DNA from: Synchiropus splendidus
Taxonomy: Eukaryota; Chordata; Actinopteri; Syngnathiformes; Callionymidae
Assembly: GCF_027744825.2 (NCBI RefSeq)
Contig: NC_071348.1
Location: 13,363,563-13,427,562 of the forward strand
Direction: 5' to 3'
Length of the DNA: 64,000 nt
The notes under the pieces: model-generated
The model's database searches: none
The model's input: only the letters and a program-made list of their open reading frames with translations
What the model was told of the DNA's origin: nothing
In this document: positions 34,701-47,260 of the stretch, piece by piece
How positions within the stretch are numbered: position 1 is the first letter of the stretch
Layout of the letters: every line of letters begins with the position of its first letter
Position numbers and translations under genes: made by a program

Positions 34701-37423
34701 CATTGCTAGTATGTATTAATACTGCTAATATTGCTAATATGCTGACTTGGCAATAAATGTCTCAGAACCAGTCATAAGCCATGGCCACATAAGTGAAAGT
34801 ATCAGAATCAACTTTATTTCCATGGTGTTCCAGTGGGGATCCCACCAACTAGGAAAGTGCTTTGGAATAAAATCAAATAAAACAGGAGGAAAACATCCTC
34901 TGGGTGCCAAGTAACCTGCAGGCTGTGGGTTTGAGTCCCAGTGGACTTAAACCTGTGACATTCATTTGAAAAGGAATGAAATTTGTTATATGATATATGA
35001 GTCATTCTCTTGTTCCTCAGTCTGTCCTGGATGGGTCACATGGTCCCCTAACTAGCTGGGCTTGGCTTGAAAACCTCTTCATAACAGCAATAATTTCCTG
35101 ACAAGATATATGCTAGAAAACCGAGGAAAAGTGTTTACATTTTGAGTCATCGGCCAATCACACATAGGGGATCCAGGTCATATTTAGAGGATATCAGTCG
35201 ATATGCAATTCTTTTTCATTTCAGTCACAAGTGCCTGAATTTAAACATGTATGAGTGATGCACCTGATCACTGATAATTCTTATTCCTGTAAGCAAAAGT
35301 AGGCATGTGTGGTTCTCCAGCTATCCTTCTATCGCACCCTTTCATGTCCCATCACACTTGTCTCTCTCCTTCACTCAGGCGCTATCCTGATGGGAAAGAC
35401 AAGGTGAAAGCTCTTTACATCCGCATTGTCTCTCCATTCCCAGAAATGGAGCGATTCCTCCAGGATACGATAAAGAGGTGACATGGCTGAGGAGTCATCA
35501 GTGCTGTAGTTCTGTTTCAGTTTCCCATGGTTTATTCCAAGGTCTCACTCACTTCTGCCTCAGATATGACTTGGACCTGTTCTCAGTGGAAGGCAATATC
35601 CGGCAGGCACTGAGCGAGGTGCAGGAGAGGAAACCAGAGCTGAAAGCTGTCCTGATGGGCACGAGGAGGACTGACCCCTATTCTCACACGCTTACACCCA
35701 TGTGTCCCACTGACCCCGGCTGGCCAGACTACATGAGGGTCAACCCTCTGCTGGTGAGAATCACACTTGTCAGAGAAACTAGGTGTCAAATATGTGACGG
35801 GTTTGGTTCGTGTTAGTATGTTACCACAGACAAGGGGAGGCCTGTCTTTTTAGGTTCATGATGGCAGGCTTTCAGATTGACCCCTGCTGTGTGGGAGCTG
35901 TGTATAGACTGTAATATGGATGCAAGTCTTTGAACCAACGATAGCTTGACATTAAATTGTTGAATCTGAGATAACAATTTGGCCCTGTGAGCGCATAATA
36001 ATAGTGATTTTTTTTCAATCCAAAAAAATCCAGACAGTATATATAATGTATAAACTTATAATGGTGGAATATTAATAAAAAATATAGTTAGGTTTAATGC
36101 AGTCATTGTCTTATCATTGAGAACCGTATAAATCTCTCAGTTTTGCTGTCGTTTTGAACTTCTATTTTTTCTTTGAAATATGTCAGGAACAACTATAAAA
36201 TGCTCTCTTTTTTTTGTCATATAAATGTCGACAGACCGCAATGGAAGACTGTAATTCAAAAGTTATGTCGGAAACATCAAATGGCACAACGAATGAATCC
36301 ATGCTCACGTTGTTCCGCAGCTTCTTGTGTGTGGTCTCGGGGTTTGTGTGAGTCATACAGATGTTGAGTTAGTGAGAGAATCCTGTTGGTAATAAATCAA
36401 GACAAATATTGAAATGATTTCATTAGTAAAACTCCAATTCTTAGGTTTTGAAATGAAACCTTTGCCAGTTTTCATTGAGCTTATTTTTGTTTGTCTTGTT
36501 AAAACTGTGGCGTTATGCTGAAGTTTGGTTTGATCATTTGATTCACTTACCGATGAAGCGACATGATGTGAGCACACCACTAGATGTCACTTGATGTTAA
36601 AAACAAAGCCACATGGAGGTCAGCGTCTTTGGCAGCACTGCTGGTGTGAATGTTTTTATAATAATAATGATAATAATCATAAGTCCCTAGGTCCCACAAA
36701 TTTCTGTTCTCCCAAAACACAGTTCATCTACAGATTTCAGAAAAAGAAAATGATTTCACCCGACAATGCTTGGGTTTTATGTTGCAGGACTGGAGTTATC
36801 ACGACATCTGGGCCTTTCTGAGGACGTTGTACGTTCCCTACTGTATCCTGTATGACAAAGGGTAAGAGCTCTTTCTCTTTGTTGAACGGCTGCTCTTAGA
36901 GCAAACTATATAAAGCAGTGAAGAGCGGTTTAATGCGTGACACTCTCAGTGATTATCATCAGAAGATACAGAGGCTCTGATTCAGTGTTTGATCAGGAGA
37001 GACTTGAGTCTTCACACTAGCTGGAGCCTTTTTTTCATACTAACTAGATGTCCAAACTTCACTGTGTTTTTTGTTAGCGATGCAACCTGTGAAGTGATGT
37101 CTTTGTTATATCAGTAGGATGTGATGAGATTAAGAGCACTTGCAGTATCATTTTGGTTGCATGCGAAACTATGTGTGGTCATATGAATCAGGTCTCAAAA
37201 CACATTTAAAACTAGTAAAAAAGCTGGAGTGGATGGCCAGGTGTTTTTTTCCCAGTTTCTCTCGGTGATGCTGGCTGTATTGTGCAGGTACACTTCACTT
37301 GGCAGCATGGACAACACCTGTAGAAACCCAGTGCTCCAGGTGGTGGACGCTCGAGGGGTGACCCGCTACAAGCCAGCATACCAGCTGGAGAACGAAGATG
37401 AGGAACGAACCTCGCGAGCATGA
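31613..37423 (+). CDS. flad1: flad1 (FAD synthase), complete coding region
   Basis: FLAD1 adenylates FMN with ATP to make FAD. Coding exons: 31613-31746, 32719-32884, 33254-33631, 33795-33908, 33979-34246, 34331-34478, 35379-35477, 35564-35753, 36788-36861 and 37288-37423. All junction phases agree and the sum is 1707 nt, 568 aa (human 587). Residues about 88-250 form the molybdopterin-binding-like domain, with [19 protein letters not shown] and [13 protein letters not shown]. The catalytic PAPS-reductase-like FADS domain covers about 355-565. Its PP-loop nucleotide motif is [14 protein letters not shown] at 383-396, followed by [10 protein letters not shown] near 467, [15 protein letters not shown] and [15 protein letters not shown]. 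The C-terminus [11 protein letters not shown] resembles human ENEEEERNSRT. Catalytic motifs are intact. An in-frame TAA precedes the first ATG. An internal ATG at 32792 in a good context (GCAGCCATGT) starts a 499-aa form. Confidence 0.95.
33127..33152. repeat. Poly(T) run of 26 bases in flad1 intron 2
   Basis: An uninterrupted T run just before a CRE-type TGACGTCA at 33168-33175. It could be the end of a retroposed sequence, but no body was recognised next to it. Confidence 0.9.
34479..35378 (+). other. flad1: flad1 intron with tRNA-like B-box
   Basis: A 900-bp intron. Around 34930 the sequence GGTTTGAGTCCC is one base from a Pol III B-box (GGTTCGANTCC), which may mark a decayed SINE. No A-box at the proper spacing was found. 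Confidence 0.3.
35754..36787 (+). other. flad1: flad1 intron 8, AT-rich
   Basis: A 1-kb intron between a CTG/GTGAGA donor and a TTTATGTTGCAG acceptor. It holds AT-rich sequence and short ATA repeats near 36660. No coding sequence or recognisable mobile element was seen. Confidence 0.8.
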
Positions 37424-38564
37424 CAATGCTGTGACCTTTTTTTAGTATGAAGCCAAAAGACGCAGGCTATTCTGGTTATTATGTCTCACACCAACAAGAA
37501 GCCGTCTGTGTTAATCAATAGAAAAGGTGTGTGTGTTACTGAATAATGAGCCTCTTTTGTTGCTGCATAAAGCATCGATCAGTGTCATCCCTCGCTGTTG
37601 TCATGTTACTATTTTAGGTCTCACATGCAGATGGTCGCCTGCAGAGCTTGATTGATCTCATTCACCAATCCATTTGTCTTATTTCTAAATCCAATTACGG
37701 CCAGCTGCCTGGAAAGACGGCCTGCATCAAAACTTATTAGTAAATAATGTGGAAAGGTTTTGACTAAATCTGGTTTCAGAAGACTCGGCGTGCGGATGGG
37801 CCGGTGAAGGTCAACCGGCAGGCTGCTATTGATCCATCAGTCTGTGAATCTCCTCCGTCGTCTCAGCTCACGCGCCCTCATCTTGTAGTTCTCCTCGTGG
37901 ACCTCACGGGCGCGATGTTCTCACGTTTTCCATTTAGCCGTGGCGATTACAATATATTACCGTCTCTGTTTCCAGACATGATTGAATCCAAGCCCATCGA
38001 TCCTCGCGCTCTCTCTCTCCTCGTCTGGAGATTAGTCAACAGCGAGCAGGCTGGATCGATACGGGCCGATCTAATAAAGCGGGATGCTTACGAGGCCACC
38101 GCAGGGCTGCACACGCCGTTGGACCAGCAATTACCACCTTCCACACGGCCCCCACAAACTGATCTGTCCGGGCGTCGCGGCCTGCTTGATTTATTCATGA
38201 TAACAGTAATAAAAGAGGCGATGAAGTGAGGCTGTGTAATCAGAAAACCTAATGGTTTGTGTTTTGGCTGCCGCCATAAATACACCGGAACATTGTCTAC
38301 AATTATGATGTTTGTGTGAACGACTGCAGCCCGTGCTTTTAGCGCTGCCATTCACAGCAGTTCTTCTTCACAGACCGCAATATGGCTCATGATTGTGACT
38401 GAATAGACGCCCCAGCATCACCTCTGTGCCTATGTGTGCCGCAAACTTGGCCAACATGAACAAAGCGCAAGGGGAAGCTGACAGCATCAGTTACACACTG
38501 TGAAACAAGGTCGTCGCTTAATAGCTGCTTTTGCACTGTAGGAGCCTTTTGAGTTCGAGGCAGA
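37424..38564. promoter_or_regulatory. flad1 3' flank and enhancer-like island
   Basis: After a probable short flad1 3' UTR, sequence at about 37660-38350 becomes balanced in base composition. It is rich in TAAT, ATAAA and CAGCTG-type motifs (for example CCAATTACGGCCAGCTGCCTGG-like sequence near 37690), unlike the AT-rich surroundings. A 141-codon open frame at 37804-38229 has no recognisable domain and no splice context. Base composition and motif content resemble vertebrate conserved non-coding enhancers, but conservation cannot be judged from one sequence. Confidence 0.35.
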
Positions 38565-38626
38565 CATTTTGGTGATGGGGGCTCTTTTTTTCCAAACCAG
38601 AAAAAAGGGCCCCCATCACCAAAATG
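38565..38626. repeat. Near-perfect 62-nt inverted repeat (hairpin)
   Basis: Arms 38565-38590 and 38601-38626 are complementary over 26 bp, with one mismatch that would be a G-U wobble in plus-strand RNA, around a 10-nt loop (TCCAAACCAG). The outermost 18 bp (CATTTTGGTGATGGGGGC and its complement) are perfect. It could be a miRNA-like precursor or a short foldback element. Confidence 0.85.
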
Positions 38627-40040
38627 TTGTTGGTGGGTCCGTTCACTTTAGAGTTCAAGCCATGGCCAGGGCATGCTCATGTAAGTTTGCCGGTTTGCTT
38701 ACAGCGAAATTGATCGCACTTCACCGTGAGCCGGTTTGAGATTACAAAGAAAATAATAGGCTATTTAGTGTGTTTTTAACAACCAATCTAAAATGTCAAT
38801 GCTCAAACTCCATGTTCACCTGTCGATGCTGGCGGTGGGTCGAGCTGCAGCTTGACAGGTTTGCGCTGGTCAGGAAATTCTCACACAAACTGAAATAAAT
38901 GCCCCATCAGATATCTAAATATATGGGGGTGGGGCTGGCGGGAGGTTAACTTCTTTTCTCAAGAATTTCAGAATCAAGAAAAGTAAGGGCTCCACGTTTC
39001 ACTTGCAGGTCAGAAGGTCTGGTGCTTTAGCACCACTAAGGGTGACACAGAGCATTGCAGCTGAGACACACACACACTAGACAAACTACTCGGCGATGTA
39101 GTTGTCTCCATTGGAAGTTCTGTGTATGATATCAGTGGTCACTCGGGAGAAAACCTTTATATGTATTCTGACGAACAACACACAAGATACATAGTTTAAG
39201 TCACACAACAACGTTGGATGTTTTACTATCATGGATTCAAACACGTTTAAAACAGAATGAAAGAACTCCCAGATGGGACCACACGGTGTTGTGCATGCTG
39301 GCAGGAAACATTTCATCATGGAGTCACAATGTGACACACACACTGTCGTTCCAACTGCAGGACAAGTGCTTGTCAATCTCCTTGGGTGGAGTCCATGGAT
39401 TCAGTTTTCTGTTCTCTAAATTTTGCTGCCCACATCAGTATTTGCAAGTAGCCTAAACAATTCTCTGCAATTGCCACAACGTAGTAACATTTCTAGGTGC
39501 TATTCAAAGTTTAAAAAAGGCAAAACTGTGAAGCAAAATATCTGTTGCGAAGTTCTGACCTAAAAGTCTGAGCTGGTCATCTAGTAAATTAATAATTGAT
39601 ATTCATTTTCAGTGACTTTGATGATGCTCAAACAAGTGTATTATCAAGAACAGGACATCGATGAAACCTATTTTTGTTGAGTTGCTTTTGTCCTTCAGCA
39701 ATTACACAACTCATCTTCTCTCTGCTATACAAGCTGCCTTCGTCTTTTCCTTCGTCTAGTACTTAGTTGCATCAGACACAACCTCACAAGAAGCCCGGGT
39801 CACAATCCCCCAGCACAGCGGGACACAAGCCTGGTTTGTTAGTGTTCACCTGCACCACCCCGGCCCTTTGAGTTACACCCTTGCGTTACATGGATGTCCT
39901 CTACGGAGAGCTTTGCGTATGAAATCTCTGTGGCCTGGTAATGAAAGAACACTAGAACTTCATGATGAATGAATAGCTACAGCCAATTTTTATGTTTCAA
40001 ATCGACTCTGAATAGCGAACTCACATCTTTATCTTGTCGT
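38627..40040. other. Intergenic, no gene seen
   Basis: Sequence of average composition with only short spurious frames. No splice-supported exon, RNA gene or mobile element was recognised. Confidence 0.6.
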
Positions 40041-40195
40041 TCTTTCTTCTTGACGTACTTCCTCAGAAATCCAAAACCTTCTCAAGTCTGCTCTTTTACT
40101 TCTTCCATCGCTATATATATATAAAAAAAAATCTAAATACTTCCACTTCCGCGTGAGCTCAAGAATCACACAGACTTCGAAATTGGTTCCGACGT
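40041..40195 (+). repeat. Direct repeat unit, copy 1
   Basis: About 150 bp that recurs at 40755-40895 at roughly 80 percent identity by eye. Shared blocks include TTCTTCTTGAC(G/A)TACTTCCTC, CTGCTCTTT, a poly-A/T centre with AAAAATCTAAA, CTTCCACTTC and GAGCT(C/T)AAGAATCA(C/T)ACAG(A/G)CTTC. Confidence 0.8.
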
Positions 40196-40754
40196 CCTGG
40201 TATTTTTAGTTATGATTCTCCTCTTTGTTCCAATGTCCTTCATGGTTTCCTGCTGATCTTTTTTAATCTCCCCTGCAGGTTCCTTCCTTCATGGCTTTAT
40301 CAATATTTATCTTCAAATCACTTCCTTCCTCTTCTTATTCTCACCGTTTGTTTTGATCTTCCTTCGAAAGTTTGATTGTGGCTCTGAAGCTGTCACAGTT
40401 TTGGGGAGCACAAAAAGAAATGATTTGCCATGTTGGTTTTGCTGTGATCTCACCTGCATGTTCTTCTTCAGCTGATGTGGGAATGTCTTAAAATGTATGT
40501 CTCTGATTCACATCACAGCTGTCTGTTTGTACAAGAACACAATCTTTCTCTCTTTCAATCTGTTCCTCAAGTTTTCAATAATTGTATATTTATTTTAATT
40601 ATATGATATGTTATTTATAAGTTGGCTTTCATATCACAATGCATTAGAATATTGTGATATCATGATGTATCTCGATATTATTGTATTCCAACTCAAGTAT
40701 CGTGATGCAGAGAGGATGATAATACAGTATTAAAACAAAATATGGTTATGTGTG

Positions 40755-40895
40755 TCTTTCTTCTTGACATACTTCCTCCCCCAAAACCTGCAGTAATCTG
40801 CTCTTTCACATCTTCCATTGCTGTATAAAAAAAAAAATCTAAATTCTTCCACTTCTGCATGAGCTTAAGAATCATACAGGCTTCAAAACAGATTC
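40755..40895 (+). repeat. Direct repeat unit, copy 2
   Basis: Second copy of the unit at 40041-40195, same orientation, with about 560 bp of unrelated sequence between them. The divergence indicates an old local duplication or two insertions of one element. Confidence 0.8.
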
Positions 40896-43199
40896 CGAAA
40901 TATGAGGTTGTGTTTAATACAAAGTGAAATACATTCTCAAGAAAGATGGCTTTTAAATGCAAATGACCAATTAAAATAGAAATAACATGAGATGTTAGTT
41001 TAATAACTGTGAAGAGAGAAAAACTGAAAAATTGAGGAGACGAAGAATAAAGTTTGAAACCAAAAAATGCTTGTTATACACTTTTAAAATATTTCTACAA
41101 TGTCTGGACGTTCTGTTCTTAATTTGAAACAGCAATGGATAAAAAAATAAATGAAGATGATATGGTGTGACAGAACACAGACAAAAAAAATCTGATTTTG
41201 GGCGACACGTTTTCCCCAAAAAAGTTGAGTTTGTTTGCATAATTCCTCATTCTCCCGATTCCAGTCCATGACTTAAATATCAGAGTGAAGCATCTCCGTC
41301 TGATCCTCATATGTGAGCCGGTTCAGGTGCCTGTGATGCTCTTCTTTAAAGAACTCTCTATAATCCAATTCTCCTCCGGTTCCTGGAGTGTAAAGCGGGT
41401 GGAGCAGCATGAGACAGCAATTCATCCTCTGTCCGGGGACTGATGCTTAACTGGAAGGATGAATAGACACCTCTTTGTTAAGAAAGAGAAGCAAGGCCTT
41501 TGAATCTCTCCAAATTACCAACCGGTGTAAAGCCAACCGAGCCGATCATCATAAATGGAATGTCGGCGATCAAAGTGTGACATTTTAGGCGAGGGTGAAA
41601 GTGGGAGAGAAAGACCGAGGAGTGTGGTTCGAAGAAGATTTCTTTGCTTGTTGCCTGTGGAGTGTGACTGACGCAGCTCATTTGTAACTGCTTTTGGGAT
41701 GTTGAAATAAAAAGCAGCCTCATAATCCCAAGTTTGTCACGAGTCACAGTCTGGCAGACCCCCTGCTCTTATCAGCACGCACAGTCTCTGAGAGTGGACC
41801 GGCTTTAATGTAAAGAGCCACAGTGTGGAAAGGCCACAGAAAAGCAGCTCACATCAACCGAGCTGAAACTTCAACAAGATAAGAGCGGCGACCAGAGTCG
41901 AGTAACGCTCCCCAACAAGATTAGAAGTGGATCAAGAAACTTCCTTGTTTTTGCTGTGGCTTCGAACAAAGAAAACTGCTCACAAGAGATACTTTAGATG
42001 AAAAATGCTTCCTCCAAATCCAGACAACTTGACGTCCGTGAAATGTCCAGGCCACCTTCATTGTCTCTTCTACTCCTGGGTGGCAGAAAAAAAAAGAGTA
42101 TTGCTCACATTGGAGCTGAGAAGATCACTCTGACTATGAGCGTTAAACTTTCTTGGGTTTTAGGTCCAAAGGGGGCTGGAAGACCTTGGGTCTCATGTAG
42201 AGGTGCTGCTGTGTCTCTGGATCAACCCATCCATCTTCTTCCGCTTACCAAAGGTCAGCTTCCAGAGGCAGCACTATCCTGAGATGGGACATAGATAAAA
42301 CTAGACACCAACTCATGTGTCTTCTCTTGGTGTTCTCCTGGCTTTTAAACAGCAATTTGACACATTATTAAACATCGAATGAACGGAGCACCATCCCATT
42401 GCTGACTTTAACCCCGACATGCTGCCAATGGAGGTTGCCTTTTTCATCAGTATAGGACACAGATATTGATATATAAGGGAAGTTTGACCAGGACTGAATT
42501 GATTTCCCATTAAAACTGTGGAACGCTTCCTCGGATCTGTTTACAAGAAGAACCAAGCACAAGCAGCTAATGTGCACGCACTCCTCCTGTGTCGAAATCT
42601 GCTCCGTCCGCATTTGTCTTTGTTTGTGTGACAGCTGGAAGCGTCTGAGAAATAACTGCGCTGTCTAAAACCGAAAGAGCAACAACAGTGAGACGAGTAA
42701 GCCCGGTTTGTTGAGACTACTTCTAAAAACAAAGAGGGAGAAAGCACACAATGGACTCACCATGTGACCTTGGTTGTTGAGATCATCATCCTTTGGGCCT
42801 TTTTATCCTTGAAATTCTACAATTCCAGGTGAATCGGTTCGACAACTTCACCCATCAGTTGTCATGCAAACTGGTGAACAAAACATCTGTTGTTGCTGTG
42901 AACATAAAAATGTACCTTTTTACACGTCTTCAGTGGCTCAGTTCAAACATGTTGTCCAGGTATTCATTTATTTTACTTATTTATTTCCCTCTATTTGAAG
43001 TCATGTGATCTGGCAGTGGAACAAGTGGAAGAAAGACATGCATAGTATTAAAATGAATCTGAAAATGACAAGTGATTTGGAGAAGGAGTCAAGGCAGAGT
43101 CAATGTTCTCACTGACTCCGGTTTATTTTGTGCAGTTTTGAACTCACCGTGAAGGTCTGTCATATTGTGACTGGGTGGTTATGTAAGTGAACTTTCCCC
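40896..43199. other. Intergenic; GC-richer patches, no gene seen
   Basis: Patches at about 41290-41960 and 42390-42760 are less AT-rich than their surroundings. Open frames there are short and unlike known proteins. They may be regulatory, but no firm motif set was identified. Confidence 0.4.
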
Positions 43200-43460
43200 T
43201 CTCTTGTCAAATCTGGTTGAAACTCGTATTGCCGAATGTGCCGAGCAAACGGCATTCCCCATGTCTGGGCCGAGTCAGAGTCAATCAGGAGTCTTTGCAT
43301 TATCCCGCTGGGATTGGCACCAACACCCTTCGACACTTCATTGTGAGTTGTAGCTGATGAATGAACACATTATTGAATTAATTACAGTTTTCGGTCGGTG
43401 GCACATTACAATGATCGAGGAGAAACATAACTCCAGTGAACAAGTGCAGTAACCATATCT
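43200..43460. promoter_or_regulatory. Enhancer-like patch
   Basis: Balanced-composition sequence with CTTTGCATTATCC, GGATTGGCACCAA (NFI-like TTGGC half-site) and TTAATTACAG motifs within 120 bp. Motif clustering only; no conservation evidence is available. Confidence 0.25.
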
Positions 43461-43829
43461 GACCAGTAGAGGAATTGAAGTCACAGTCAAATTCATTTAC
43501 ACATTGAAGTGAGAGCCCACCGGACTAAGAAGTTTGATCATAAGGTGAAGTTCATGTAACTTATTTTTCAAAAGCAAATCTCATTTTAACCCTACAGTGG
43601 AGGATTAAAATACGTGTCATACCCACCTGTCGATCTCATTTCCTTCCTCATAAAAATGTTCCTTACAGTCTACTCCAATCCTTTAAGAGACAACCTATGT
43701 GCAATATGTGCTCCACAGATCAGTGAATGGACTGTCATCACCTGGAATGCTTTTAACTGAAAGCAATTTTTACCATGGGAAATACATGGAACTCACCCAC
43801 TCCGTTTCGGAATCAAAAATATAGCTAGT

Positions 43830-43943
43830 CACTGGATAACAAGAGTGGGAGGAGAACGAAAGAGTAGAGCCATTGTGCTTGGAGGAGGACCCAGGTGGAA
43901 CCAGCCAGACAGGCTGTAGTGTTCGGAGTTCAGGGTAGCTGAG
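43830..43943 (+). other. Possible plus-strand non-coding exon
   Basis: A GC-richer stretch ending in GCTGAG/GTAAGTACC, a near-consensus splice donor. No matching downstream coding exon was recognised. It could be the first exon of a lncRNA or a chance donor. Confidence 0.2.
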
Positions 43944-46900
43944 GTAAGTACCACATTTTCTCTGCCATCACACATTTCTTAGGGTCCTGGCACTGCAGCT
44001 GTGACTAGATGCCATATGAAATTTAACAGTAAAATACTTTGAACTAATTACTTGTTTGTTTACAATGAATACTTTGGAATAATGTTGTTATTTAGAGTAA
44101 ACGTTCTGTGACTATTGCAGGGTAATAAGATAGTAATAACTGCTTTACAATGATTATTTACAAGCTAATATAATACAAGAGTATAAAACGAATAGGTGAT
44201 TAAAATTGGGTAATAAATGTTCCTTAATCTAAAGTGAGACCCACCTTTTGAAAGCAAAACACTGGCAGACATAGATTTAAGATAGAGAATATAATATCTT
44301 TTCAACTGTCCTCAAACTGAGGAGTTTACTACACCGCGACTTCAAGCAGGGAGTTGGCTTTGACATAAGTGTGTTGTATTATTCATGCTTAATAAAAACA
44401 CAAAGCCATTTATATGCATTAACAGTTTACAAGAACACCTTCTGCCAGTACAGGTTTGGAGCTACGTTGTTACCGTGAGACCATACGTTATTAGAGACCT
44501 CAGTTTAGACGGAGCTGAAGAAAACACAGCTGAAGCAGGATTGAATAAACAATATCTGACGTCACTGCAGTTCTTCTACTCCTGTACAACCCTCAATGTC
44601 ATCGATGATGTTAACCCAGTGGCTATAACAGTCCTTGTTGTACATTTCAGTCAAGCTCTTTCAGTATTCGTATTGTAATAGTTTACCTGAATTGCACTTG
44701 GCTCTGTTGCTGTTCCTGAATTCATTTGTGATCCATTTGAGAGATATACTTGTAGACCTGTGAGAGGATGGTGCATTTGTCCAGAGAAAGCTACAGGACG
44801 CGAAAAAGTGAATGTACGGTGGTTCTGAAAACAATATATTGGCCTCTTTTTTCCTCAGTCATTCTCACAGCCCTGGGATGTACAGTACACAAGTGGCGGG
44901 TTGAGTCTGCCCCCCTGTCTGATGGATGGAGGAATGTTCCTGGCTGTGACAGCTGCAGCAGAAGACCAGATGGTGATGCATGAGCGAAGGATGAAGTGAA
45001 CTTCAGCGTTGTGGCTAGTGCAAACTAGGAGCTTCTTCCCAGATGATAAATTCAGTGGTGATTCACTCCTCAGTGTTTGCCAGAGCCAACCGTCCAACAA
45101 GAGTTTGAGAATGTAGGCCACGCAAAAATACAGGCATTCATGTAACTCCTGTGTAATTTGGAGAAGACGGAGATGAAGAAGAAGACTTTTTTTGGGGTCT
45201 GGGAGCGAGTGCTTGATCCATTCTGCCAAGAGAGAGTCGAATCAGGTGCCTGATTGAAAATGAGGTCAAAGCAATAACTTCAATGTGCCTCCATGATCAC
45301 AAGACTGTAACAAGTCCAAAACTTCCCCGGGTGAATGGATGAAAGAGGCCTGCGCACAGATCCACAGTCATTCATCATCTAATGATTTAAACGTTCGCAA
45401 CTGAGCCTCACCAGCGTCGTCATTGAAGGCAAATGTGTGTTTGTTTTCTGTTCATGACTGATCACCTCCAACTGTGAGAATCAGAGGAAGGTTCTGTTTG
45501 TTGGGGAAATGAAGTGATTGTTGCCGCACTGGGATCCGACTGAATGAATTGAGTCTTGATAATTGCACAAATGATGCTCCTCGGTTCTGTTTCCTAGGTT
45601 AAAATAATAAACAAATTATACCTTGATCTAAACAGAGCAGTTTTATTTGCAGTGACATTGTTTGGAGGACTTCAGTGAGGAGAAGAAAACAGCCTCAGAT
45701 GTCACTAAAACAAGCAGCAAGTTGCTGTTAATTCGTAACTGAGCAGGTAGTTAACAACCTGAAGTTCAAAGATGAAACCTTTTGTATTTTTTTTTTTCTG
45801 TGTGACCCAGAAACTGCCTGTGCTTCAATAATTCCATCGCTCTTGTATTCACCACCTAAGCACCAGCAGCCCCACCACAAACCCTCGCCATGAAAATTTC
45901 ATAAAGGTAATAATGATTCAAACATTCTAGAAGAAATACTGAAGAGATGACGTTTGATTTCACTGACATACGTGAGAAAAAATGCCCTCACATCTCACTG
46001 ATCACTGTCTGGTACTCCGTCGCAAACCTCTCCTGCCACACGACCAGTTTGTCAGAGGGAGTGCATTAAAACAACTAGTCACTAATACAGAAGTTTTGGC
46101 TCAAACTTCATAGAGAAGTTAAGCTGTTCAGACTAAACAGAGAGGGAGTCTGCGAGTGACGTAAACCGCCTCCTGGAGTGTGTGAAGGATTTCATGTTCG
46201 TCTTTTCTCTAAATCTGATTATACAGTTCCGTCCATGCAACATCTGCAAGAGATGTCAGAGAGCCGTGCAGGCTGGGACGATTGTTCTTCATCTTCACTT
46301 CATTAAATGGACACAGAGACAGGAACAAGGCTGAGACCCAGAGGGGGGCACTGGGAAGTGTGGTGAAAAACACGACCAGACGCCTCAAACTGTTTGAGGT
46401 CCTTGGCGTTTTTTCAACTCGGAATTCAGATTTCAGTTTTTCTGATCTTCATATGAAAATCTGAATAGAATCTGAATCATTCATTTTGGATTTAATTATT
46501 GTCTGGTTATCGCTGTTTTTAAACCATAATAATTCAGGTCAAGCAAGTGAGAATACAAGTTTATGTTGCATTGAGGGTAGTGATGCTGGAGGGCTGCTGG
46601 AGGATGTGTACTAGCTGTGTTCCAGGGTACGAGAGGCAGGGGAACGAGGGAGAGGTCACAGATCAAACTAGAAAACACTCCGCTAAGAGCTCAAACCTCT
46701 TTTTTTTAAATTCGTACAAGACCCCACGCAGGAGATAAAAGAAAATTCTGAAAAGCCTTTGGTCCCGATTTTGCTCCTTCCTATCTAAGGATGGTAAATG
46801 CCTATTTATTTGAACTCTAAATCCTAGAAGAGAAACCTTAAGTCTGGGGTGAGTTAAAAGTGAATTCCTCCAGATAATTTGCCCTAAAAATGGAGCCTGA

Positions 46901-47039
46901 CCATCGTAACTGTTTAACGGGATCCAACTGAGAAACTAGGAAGCAAAGGAGGAAGTTTTGACAATAAAAAATGTGCATTTCAAGTCATGTCATGATGGGG
47001 AGCTAAGTCACGGCCTTCTACTTGCATCATAGCAGTGGG
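43944..47039. other. Intergenic, no gene seen
   Basis: No coding exon is supported. A CRE palindrome TGACGTCA occurs at 44557-44564, and a CTCF-like match (CCAGAGGGGGGCACTGG) on the plus strand at about 46334-46352. Confidence 0.5.
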
Positions 47040-47260
47040 TTTCCTCTGTGACGTCACACAGGCAACATTTGATTTTCTGTCCAAATAATTACATATTTTC
47101 ACTAGACGTAGTCGAAACCCACATCATTGTTTGTAGCAGCATGTGTGTGATCCAGGGCATGAGGCAAAGAGGATGTGAAAATAACTTTTATATCGCCATA
47201 GACTTCCATTCAGTTGAACCGCCTGGAAGGGGCGGAGACTTAGGCTCCCAGTGATGTTTC
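47040..47260 (+). repeat. Dispersed repeat family, copy 1
   Basis: Shares with 50160-50330 the order: CTGTGAC(G/C)TCA, TTTGATTT, TAATAATTAC-like, then GTCGAAACCCACATC, CATGTGTGTGATCCAG and GCATGAGGCAAAG. It begins with a full CRE palindrome TGTGACGTCACA at 47047-47058. Family not identified. Confidence 0.65.

Noticed and set aside
37804..38229. 141-codon plus-strand open frame as a new gene
   Set aside because: No recognisable domain, no Kozak or splice support. The surrounding composition fits a regulatory island better.
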